Origin: Actinomycetota bacterium | GTDB lineage: Bacteria; Actinomycetota; Thermoleophilia; Gaiellales; Gaiellaceae | Assembly (NCBI GenBank): GCA_013813345.1 | Contig: JACCRW010000111.1 | Span: 1-6,018, forward strand | Direction of reading: 5' to 3' | DNA: 6,018 nucleotides | Shown here: in pieces, positions 1 through 5,120 of the stretch | Position numbering within the stretch: position 1 is the stretch's first letter | Layout of the letters: every line of letters starts with the position of its first letter | Made by a program: the position numbers and the translations under genes | Notes under the pieces: model-generated | Told to the model about the DNA's origin: nothing | What the model saw: the letters and a program-made list of their open reading frames with translations, nothing else | The model's database searches: none

Positions 1-360
1 GGCCGATGGACCGGCCGAGCCGCGTCTTCGCGAACCCGGGCCGAGGTCGTCGCCGAGGCCTTTGCGCTCCTCGACCGGCACGAGCTCGTGCTCGGCCCGG
101 TCGTCGACGGCGGCTACTACCTGATCGGGATGCGCGGCTGGCACGACGTGCTGGCAGGGGTCGCGATGAGCACCTCGTCCGTGCTGAACGAGCTCGTGGG
201 CTCTGCTCGAGCGCTCGGCCTGCGGGTGGCGCTCCTCGAGCCGACCTACGACATCGATGAGGTCGAGGATCTCGAGCTGCTCGCGCGGGATGCGGCGGTG
301 CGGCACGATCTGCCGGCCACGCGTGCCGCCCTTGCTGCGCTCGCAGAGGTGGCGGCGTGA
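1..360 (+). CDS. DUF2064 / TIGR04282-type nucleotidyl- or glycosyltransferase, 3' part, with apparent frameshift
   Basis: This is the C-terminal part of a small GT-A-fold protein of the DUF2064 (TIGR04282, CofC-like) group; the gene begins upstream of the window. The clearest mark is LGPVVDGGYYLIGMRG (DGGYYLIG at bases 106-129), the nucleotide-sugar/metal region of this family, followed near the C-terminus by YDIDEVEDLELL (from base 247), matching the usual 'DID..EDL' ending. From about base 43 the frame starting at base 1 is coding. Bases 3-38 look coding in the frame starting at base 3 instead (MDRPSRVFANP, with C or G in almost every third position). Removing one G from the GGG at 38-40 joins them as ...FANPAEVVAEAFALL. 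The stop TGA (358-360) overlaps the GTG start of the next gene, so it is the first visible gene of an operon. Family members lie in glycolipid and arsenosugar clusters; the acceptor here is unknown. Confidence 0.8.
   Translation, partial: GRWTGRAASSRTRAEVVAEAFALLDRHELVLGPVVDGGYYLIGMRGWHDVLAGVAMSTSSVLNELVGSARALGLRVALLEPTYDIDEVEDLELLARDAAVRHDLPATRAALAALAEVAA
35..42 (+). other. Apparent +1 frameshift in the DUF2064 gene
   Basis: The run CCCGGGCC lies where coding character moves from the frame of base 3 to the frame of base 1. The base-1 frame upstream of here reads GRWTGRAASSRTR, which is unlike the family and has several A/T third positions. The base-3 frame there has nearly pure G/C third positions. 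Deleting one G restores a continuous reading. It could be a sequencing or assembly error in a GC-rich run, or a real inactivating mutation; the sequence alone cannot separate these. Confidence 0.6.
345..352 (+). promoter_or_regulatory. Ribosome binding site of the Moco oxidoreductase gene
   Basis: AGAGGTGG is a good Shine-Dalgarno sequence ending 4 bases (GAGGTG core 6 bases) before the GTG at 357. It lies inside the end of the preceding gene. Together with the GTGA overlap it supports GTG 357 as the start and suggests translational coupling. Confidence 0.6.
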
Positions 361-1898
361 GGCTTCGCGCGGCCCTCGCCGGAGCGATTGCAGGCGTCGT
401 CGCGATGCTCGTCTTCGCGGTCGCCGCGCTCCTCCTCCGCTCGCTCGGCGTGCCGCTCCCGCTCGAGCTCGTCTCCGACCGCTTCCTGCCCTTCCTCCCG
501 GTCGAGACCTTCCTCAAGCTCGTCAGCGCGATGGGCGGCTTCGTGGCCGGGAAGAAGATCGGCTTCTTCGCCTTCTTCCTCAGCCTGATCCCGATCGGGG
601 CGGCGATCGGGGCCGCCTACGGACTCGCGGCCACGCGCTTCCGGCCCGCCAGGCTGTGGCTCGGCCTCGTCGCAGGCGCGGTCGTCACGTGGCTGGTGCT
701 GGTCGCCGTGCTCTATCCGGCGCTCGACTCGAGCTATCGCGGCCTTCCGCCCGGACGCGCCGCGCTCGTGACCGCCGTCAGCCTGCTCGTCCTGCTCGGG
801 CTCGTCGCCGGCTCGCTCGCCTTCTTCCATCGCCTCGCCGCTGCGCCACCTGCGCGCGAGCCGGGCACGGACGACGGCCCGCTGCTGCGCCGAGGCCCGG
901 TCGTACTCGGGCTCGCAGGCAGCGCGCTCGCGCTCGCCTCGGGAGGGCTCGTGAAGAGGCTCTACGACCGCTCCGCGATTCCCTACGACGGGTTCGAGAC
1001 CCGCGCCGCCAAGGTCGACCCGATCACGCCGAACGACCGCTGGTACGTGGTCACGAAGAACTTCGTCGATCCGCGCGTGGACCGCTCGCTCTGGCGGCTC
1101 GAGCTGCGAGGGCTGGTCGAAAACGAGAGCTCGATCTCGTTCGAGGAGCTGGAGGCAATGCCCTCGGTCGAGCAGGTGACGACGCTCGAGTGCATCTCGA
1201 ACGGGATCGGCGCCGGACTGATCTCGAACGCCGTCTGGCGCGGCGTCCCGCTGGCTCAGCTCCTCGAGAACGTCGGTGTCGAGAGCGGCGCAACCCACCT
1301 CTTCGCGCGCGGGAGCGACGGCTACGGCCACGGCCTGACGCTCGAGAAGGGGATGGAGGAGACGACCCTCGTCGTCTACCGGATGAACGGCGAGCCGCTT
1401 CCCGACCGGCACGGCTACCCGGCGCGGCTGATCGTTCCCGGCGGCTACGGCGAGATGAGCGTCAAGTGGCTCGACCGCGTCGAGGTGCGCGACGAGCCGG
1501 AGCAGGGCCTCTACGAGAGCCAGGGCTGGCGGGCCGAGCGGGTCCACACGATGTCTCGGATCGACCGGCCGCTCGGCCGGCGGAAGCTGCGGGTGGGAAG
1601 GCCGGTCGCGGTGAACGGCGTCGCTTTCGCGGGAGATCGTGGGATCGACCGGGTCGAGCTGAGCACCGACGGCGGTCGCAACTGGCGCGAGGTCGACCTC
1701 GACTACAACGCCTCCAAGCTCACCTGGGCGCTCTGGAGCGGCGAGTGGACTCCCGAGCGCGCAGGCATGCACGAGCTCATCGTCCGCGCGACCGACGGCG
1801 ACGGCAACCCGCAGGAGTCGAAGAAGGAGCCGATCAACCCGGACGGGGCCAGCGGCTACCACAAGGTCAAGGTCAAGGTCGAGGCCGGCGAGGCGTGA
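357..1898 (+). CDS. Membrane-anchored molybdopterin-dependent oxidoreductase (sulfite oxidase family)
   Basis: The 513-residue protein joins an N-terminal membrane domain to a sulfite oxidase-type catalytic unit. Hydrophobic helices lie at about residues 5-27, 68-92, 98-120, 134-158 and 179-198. The last begins with twin arginines (R178-R179, LLRRGPVVLG) after a soluble loop, so the catalytic part should face outward. The Moco-binding domain spans about 215-385. TTLECISNG holds Cys279, the only cysteine in the protein and the expected molybdenum ligand, and HGYPARLIVPGGYGEMSVKW (352-371) is the second family hallmark. About 405-508 resembles the Mo-co dimerisation domain (VELSTDGGRNW; C-terminal KVKVKV strand). 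No heme domain is present, and the Arg pair that follows the Cys in true sulfite oxidases (CAGNRR) is absent, so sulfite is an unlikely substrate. The substrate and electron partner are unknown. The start is GTG 357, which overlaps the previous stop and has a good ribosome binding site. Confidence 0.92.
   Translation: MRLRAALAGAIAGVVAMLVFAVAALLLRSLGVPLPLELVSDRFLPFLPVETFLKLVSAMGGFVAGKKIGFFAFFLSLIPIGAAIGAAYGLAATRFRPARLWLGLVAGAVVTWLVLVAVLYPALDSSYRGLPPGRAALVTAVSLLVLLGLVAGSLAFFHRLAAAPPAREPGTDDGPLLRRGPVVLGLAGSALALASGGLVKRLYDRSAIPYDGFETRAAKVDPITPNDRWYVVTKNFVDPRVDRSLWRLELRGLVENESSISFEELEAMPSVEQVTTLECISNGIGAGLISNAVWRGVPLAQLLENVGVESGATHLFARGSDGYGHGLTLEKGMEETTLVVYRMNGEPLPDRHGYPARLIVPGGYGEMSVKWLDRVEVRDEPEQGLYESQGWRAERVHTMSRIDRPLGRRKLRVGRPVAVNGVAFAGDRGIDRVELSTDGGRNWREVDLDYNASKLTWALWSGEWTPERAGMHELIVRATDGDGNPQESKKEPINPDGASGYHKVKVKVEAGEA
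1863..1880 (+). repeat. Three tandem copies of AAGGTC
   Basis: Three perfect AAGGTC hexamers lie in frame and encode KVKVKV near the C-terminus of the Moco oxidoreductase. This fits the last beta strand of the dimerisation domain. It is a coding simple repeat that could vary in copy number by slippage in steps of two residues; no regulatory role is implied. Confidence 0.6.
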
Positions 1899-3337
1899 GC
1901 GCTCTGCCTCGAAGGAGCGGGGCGGCACTCGACCTCGGCGTTCTCGCCGCGCTCGGCGCCGCCTGCCTCGCGAGCACCATCTGGCTCGGCGGCGAGCTCG
2001 AGCCGGGAGACTTCGGCCGGCCGGTCGGCGAGCTCGCGGCCGTTGCGGCGGCGATGCTCCTGCCCTACGTCGCGGCGGTCGCGTGGATCGTCTGGCGCCG
2101 TCCGCCGCGCCGAACGGCGCTCGTGCTGGTCGTGGTCGTGGCGGCGGCGCTGCGACTCGCGCTCGTCTCGGGCGAGCCCGTCCTCTCGAACGACGTCTAC
2201 CGGTACGTCTGGGATGGGCGGGTGCAGGCGGCCGGGATCAACCCGTACCGGCACGCCCCGAGCGACCCGGAGCTCGCGTTCCTGCGCGATGCGGAGATCT
2301 ATCCGCGCCTGAACCGGATCGGCGTCCAGACCGCGTACCCGCCGGTCGCGCAGGGGCTCTTCGGCGGGCTCTACCGGCTCCACGGCGACAGCATCCCGTG
2401 GACGAAGCTCGCGATCGTCCTGCTCGACCTCGTCGCGATCGGCCTGCTCGCCTACCTGCTCGCCCGCGCGCGCCGCCCGCCCGCCTGGGCCCTCCTCTAC
2501 GCCTGGCATCCCCTCGTCGTCTTCGAGCTCGCCGGGTCGGGGCACGTGGAAGGGCTCGCGGTGCTGCTCGTTCTCGCAGCGCTTGCGGCGGCGTTCTCGC
2601 GACGCGCGGTCGTGACCGGCGTCCTCCTTGCCGCGGCGGCTCTGGTCAAGCCCTACGCGCTCGTTCTCGCCCCCGCTTTCCTGCGGCGGGGGCGAGATCT
2701 TCCTCCCGCGGTCGCGGCCGGCGTCCTGACCGTCGCGCTCGCCTATGCGCCCTTTGCGGGCGCCGGCCTGAGCGCGCTCGGCTACCTGCCCGGCTACCTG
2801 CGCGAGGAGGGCTTCACGTCCGGCAACCGCTTCTACCTGCTCGGGCTCGTCGACGGCGATCCGTCGACCGCGCTCACCGCGGCGTACGTGGTCGCGGCGG
2901 TGGCCGTGCTGCTCGGAGTCGCCGTCTCGTTCGTGCTCCGCCCGCCGGGCTCGACGGGGGCGCTCGCCGAGCGGGCACTCCTCCTCTTCTCGCTCGTCTG
3001 GGTGCTGAGCTCGCCGACCTATCCTTGGTACGCGCTCCTCGCCGTCGCGCTCTTGCCCCTCGCCCGCGGCGCGGTACTGCTGCCCGGCGCCGCGATCGCG
3101 CTCCTGGCGCCGTTCCTCTACCTACACATCAGCATCGGCGCCCACCCGGACTGGCCGCGACACGTCGTCTACGGCGGCTCCGCGCTCGCGCTGGCGGGGG
3201 CGCTCGCCTGGAAGGCCCGCTCGCGGCTGGCTCAGCGCAGCGGCGCCGTCGCGAGCTCGCGCACGCCCTCGGCGAACGAGACCTTCGCGCGAAAGCCGAG
3301 CTCCGCCGCCGCCCGCTCGGTCGAAGCGAAGACATGA
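1895..3337 (+). CDS. GT-C membrane glycosyltransferase (GT87 / DUF2029-like, MptA/B-related)
   Basis: The 480-residue protein is mostly hydrophobic, with roughly 11-13 membrane helices between residues 13 and 440. Family marks include SNDVYRYVWDGR (98-109), where Asp100 in the first large outer loop is the likely catalytic base of GT-C enzymes. Others are INPYRHAPSD (115-124), TAYPPVAQG (146-154), LVKPYALVLAP (250-260) and SSPTYPWYALL (372-382). Such enzymes transfer a hexose, often mannose, from a polyprenyl-phosphate donor to a lipid or glycan on the outer membrane face. Donor and acceptor here cannot be read from sequence. The GTG start at 1895 overlaps the upstream stop (GTGA 1895-1898), so it should be coupled to the Moco gene; the ribosome binding site is weak (GAGG at 1881-1884). 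The last 35 residues (446-480) are polar, unlike the family, and lie over the end of the convergent epimerase gene. Confidence 0.88.
   Translation: MSALPRRSGAALDLGVLAALGAACLASTIWLGGELEPGDFGRPVGELAAVAAAMLLPYVAAVAWIVWRRPPRRTALVLVVVVAAALRLALVSGEPVLSNDVYRYVWDGRVQAAGINPYRHAPSDPELAFLRDAEIYPRLNRIGVQTAYPPVAQGLFGGLYRLHGDSIPWTKLAIVLLDLVAIGLLAYLLARARRPPAWALLYAWHPLVVFELAGSGHVEGLAVLLVLAALAAAFSRRAVVTGVLLAAAALVKPYALVLAPAFLRRGRDLPPAVAAGVLTVALAYAPFAGAGLSALGYLPGYLREEGFTSGNRFYLLGLVDGDPSTALTAAYVVAAVAVLLGVAVSFVLRPPGSTGALAERALLLFSLVWVLSSPTYPWYALLAVALLPLARGAVLLPGAAIALLAPFLYLHISIGAHPDWPRHVVYGGSALALAGALAWKARSRLAQRSGAVASSRTPSANETFARKPSSAAARSVEAKT
3232..3337. other. Convergent 3' overlap of the GT87-like and epimerase genes
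   Basis: The glycosyltransferase stop (TGA 3335-3337) lies 106 bp inside the 3' end of the leftward epimerase gene, whose stop is at 3232-3234. The epimerase strand here encodes conserved-looking SDR C-terminal sequence (ELGFRAKVSFAEGVREL). The glycosyltransferase strand gives a polar tail rich in Ser, Arg and Ala. I see no intrinsic terminator between the two genes. Confidence 0.8.
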
Positions 3338-4269
3338 CGAACGTCGCCCAGGCGGTAGTCGCCCGTCGTCTCGGGCGCCGCGCCGCCGATTGCGGCCGCG
3401 AGATCGGACGCCAGGTCGCCCACCGAGTGCGGCTCGCCGCTCGCCACGTTGAACGCCCCGGTCGCGGGGGCACCGAGCGCGAGCACGTTCGCCGCGGCGA
3501 CATCCCGGACGTGGACGAAGTCGCGAAGCTGCCGTCCGTCCTCGAAGACCTGCGGCGCCCGGCCCCCCTCGAGCGCGCTCCGGAAGATGCTCGCGACGCC
3601 GGCGTAGGGCGTATCGCGCGGCATCCGCGGGCCGTAGACGTTGTGGTAGCGGAGCGCCGTCACCGCCGCGCCCGTCTCGCGCGCAAAGGCCGCGCACAGT
3701 TGCTCCTGTTGGGCCTTCGTCGCGGCATAGACGTTTCGCGGGTCGATCCGCGCGTCCTCGGGGACGGCCTCGGGCGCGAGCGAGCGGCTGCAGAGAGAAC
3801 ACGTCGGCTCGAAGGCACCGGCCTCGAGCCGCTCCTGCTTGCGCGGCTCGGGCCGGACGAGGCCGTGCTCCTCGCAGCGGTAGCGCCCCTCTCCGTACAC
3901 CACCATGCTGCTTGCGAGCACGAGCCGCGCCGGCGCGGGCCTGCGGGCCAGCTCGCGCAGGAGCGTCGCCGTGCCGAGATCGTTGTGCCCGACGTAGTCG
4001 ACGACGTCGCCGAAGTCGCTCCCGAGCCCGACCATCGCCGCCTGGTGGCTGACGGACTCAACGCCGTCGACGCACTGCGCCACGAGCTCGGGGTCACGGA
4101 TGTCTCCAAAGACGTACTCCGCCGCCGGGTTCAGGTACTCGGGCGCCCGCTCGTGCGAGAGGGGGTGGAGGAGATCGAGCACGCGAACATCCGCGCCGCC
4201 CGCGACCAGCTCGTCGACGACATGCGAGCCGACGAAGCCGCAGCCGCCGGTGACGAGCACGAGGGTCAC
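3232..4269 (-). CDS. NAD-dependent NDP-sugar epimerase/dehydratase with CxxH/CxxC insertion
   Basis: This 345-residue extended SDR protein begins MTLVLVTGGCGFVGSHVV, a Rossmann GxxGxxG motif (Gly8, Gly11, Gly14). Asp32 at the end of strand 2 (VRVLDLL) favours NAD. The active site is SSMVVYG (Ser120-Ser121) with Tyr181-x3-Lys185 (YAATK), followed by RYHNVYGP (207-214) and RDFVHVRDVA (249-258), typical of UDP-glucose 4-epimerase-like enzymes. Between VVYG and YAATK sits an insertion of about 45 residues with C132-x2-H135 and C157-x2-C160, which looks like a small zinc-binding knuckle. The NDP-sugar substrate is unknown. GTG at 4267-4269 is chosen because the Rossmann strand starts straight after it; any extension would cross the divergent lipoprotein gene, and no strong ribosome binding site is visible. 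It runs toward the GT87-like gene and overlaps it by 106 bp, and it probably serves the same glycan pathway. Confidence 0.9.
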   Translation of the reverse strand: MTLVLVTGGCGFVGSHVVDELVAGGADVRVLDLLHPLSHERAPEYLNPAAEYVFGDIRDPELVAQCVDGVESVSHQAAMVGLGSDFGDVVDYVGHNDLGTATLLRELARRPAPARLVLASSMVVYGEGRYRCEEHGLVRPEPRKQERLEAGAFEPTCSLCSRSLAPEAVPEDARIDPRNVYAATKAQQEQLCAAFARETGAAVTALRYHNVYGPRMPRDTPYAGVASIFRSALEGGRAPQVFEDGRQLRDFVHVRDVAAANVLALGAPATGAFNVASGEPHSVGDLASDLAAAIGGAAPETTGDYRLGDVRHVFASTERAAAELGFRAKVSFAEGVRELATAPLR

Positions 4270-4281
4270 GTCGGCCGATCT
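4270..4281. promoter_or_regulatory. 12-bp gap between divergent start codons
   Basis: Only 12 bases separate the GTG of the epimerase (leftward) from the proposed TTG of the lipoprotein (rightward), so each gene's promoter must lie inside the other gene or give a leaderless transcript. Neither side has a clear Shine-Dalgarno sequence. On the minus strand an AAAGAT box ends 8 bases before the epimerase GTG, a spacing that would allow a leaderless start, but it matches the -10 consensus only partly. Confidence 0.35.
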
Positions 4282-5010
4282 TTGCGGATCGAAGCGGTTG
4301 CCGCGGTCGCCGCCGTCGTGGCGGCGCTCGCCGGTTGCGGCGGCGACGGTGGCGGAGGCGCAGGGCTCGGCGGCGAGGCGGAGGTGATCGAGCTCGCGAA
4401 GGTGCAGCTCGCCGACGTGCCGGCTGGCTCGCTTGCGTGGATCGCCGAGGAGTACCGGCTGGCAGACGGCGACGACCTGGAGCACACGCACGAGCTCGCG
4501 TTCGCTTACGCGCGCGAGGGAACCCATGCGCTCGAGGTCGAGAAGGAATCCAGCGAGCTCGGGATCGGCGAGGGAGCCGTCGTGCCGGAGGGCGTGCGTC
4601 ACCGCCACGGCTCGACGAGCGGCGTTTCGACCTTCTGGGAGATCAGGCTTGCGCCGGCTGACGCCGCGACCCCTCCAGGCGCGCGCAGGATCTTCCGCAG
4701 CGAGCCGCTCGAGGCGATTCCGGATCGCCCGCTGGCCTCGTTCCTGCTCGTCCGCATCCCGCCCGGTGGCGAGACGAGCGTGCACACGCATCCGGGTCCG
4801 GAGCTGATCTACCAGTTGACGGGTCGGATCCTCTACCAGAACGCGCTGATCGGGACCGTCGAGCTCGGCCCGGGCGGACTGGAGGGCATCCCGCCCGGTA
4901 CGGCGGTGCAGAAGCGAAACCGCTTCGACGCGAACGCGGAGTTCCTCTCGTGGTTCCTCGTCGATCCCGAGGAGGCGTTCGCGCCGGGGTCGCAGTTCCG
5001 CCGCCCGTGA
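4282..5010 (+). CDS. Bicupin lipoprotein
   Basis: The 242-residue product starts MRIEAVAAVAAVVAALAGC, a short lipoprotein signal with lipobox LAGC (Cys19), followed by a Gly-rich linker. It should be exported, acylated and held on the outer membrane face. Two cupin domains follow. Cupin 1 (about 40-125) has EHTHE (His68, His70) and VPEGVRHRH (His107, His109). Cupin 2 (about 145-230) has a textbook first motif, G163-x4-H168-T-H170-x3-E174-x6-G181, but in its second motif (IPPGTAVQKRN) Val209 takes the place of the third metal-binding His. Function and substrate are unknown. TTG 4282 is chosen because it gives a proper signal peptide. An in-frame ATG at 4222 would add 20 partly acidic residues (MRADEAAAAGDEHEGH...), spoil the signal and overlap the epimerase, though automatic callers may prefer it. 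No strong ribosome binding site is seen at either start. Confidence 0.75.
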   Translation: MRIEAVAAVAAVVAALAGCGGDGGGGAGLGGEAEVIELAKVQLADVPAGSLAWIAEEYRLADGDDLEHTHELAFAYAREGTHALEVEKESSELGIGEGAVVPEGVRHRHGSTSGVSTFWEIRLAPADAATPPGARRIFRSEPLEAIPDRPLASFLLVRIPPGGETSVHTHPGPELIYQLTGRILYQNALIGTVELGPGGLEGIPPGTAVQKRNRFDANAEFLSWFLVDPEEAFAPGSQFRRP

Positions 5011-5120
5011 GCCGGGAATAAGGAATCTTCATACGCCGCCAGCACGACGCTCACATACCGGCGCGAGGCTCTCCCTGCCGGCGGAAACGCAGTCGCACGA
5101 CACCCCTGAGAGGACTCCTG
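5011..5120 (+). promoter_or_regulatory. Intergenic region before the ThDP enzyme
   Basis: These 110 bases contain one of the few A/T-rich stretches in the window (AATAAGGAATCTTCATA, 5017-5033), a plausible place for a promoter of the downstream gene. A short GC inverted repeat (CCGGC 5058-5062, GCCGG 5077-5081) has a 14-base loop and no T-run, so I do not call it a terminator. No clear -35/-10 pair is identifiable. Confidence 0.35.
5108..5114 (+). promoter_or_regulatory. Ribosome binding site of the ThDP enzyme gene
   Basis: GAGAGGA lies 6 bases before ATG 5121, giving the best Shine-Dalgarno sequence in the window and fixing the start of the downstream gene. Confidence 0.75.

Noticed and set aside
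257..1894. Upstream extension of the GT87-like frame, giving 1026 codons
   Set aside because: The first part is Arg-rich out-of-frame translation of the Moco gene; family similarity starts after GTG 1895.
246..1928. A 560-codon open frame on the minus strand opposite the Moco oxidoreductase
   Set aside because: Its product is Arg/Glu/Asp/Ala-rich low-complexity sequence with no family motif, while the plus strand holds clear Moco motifs. Long antisense frames are expected at this G+C.
3122..3802. A 226-codon minus-strand frame inside the epimerase gene
   Set aside because: It is a frame-shifted shadow of the epimerase, Arg-rich and without motifs.
2083..4281. Upstream extension of the lipoprotein frame, giving a 975-codon open reading frame
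   Set aside because: It runs through the GT87-like gene out of frame and antisense to the epimerase. The recognisable protein begins only at the signal peptide near 4282.
4270..4791. Upstream extension of the epimerase frame to a start near 4791
   Set aside because: The extra residues lie antisense to the bicupin gene and precede the Rossmann GxxGxxG motif, which normally sits at the N-terminus.
5013..5039. Possible SigR/ECF-type promoter with GGGAAT at 5013-5018
   Set aside because: No GTT or other matching -10 element is found at the expected 18-19 base spacing.
5058..5081. GC inverted repeat CCGGC...GCCGG as a terminator
   Set aside because: The stem is only 5 bp with a 14-base loop and no T-run, so chance is likely at this composition.
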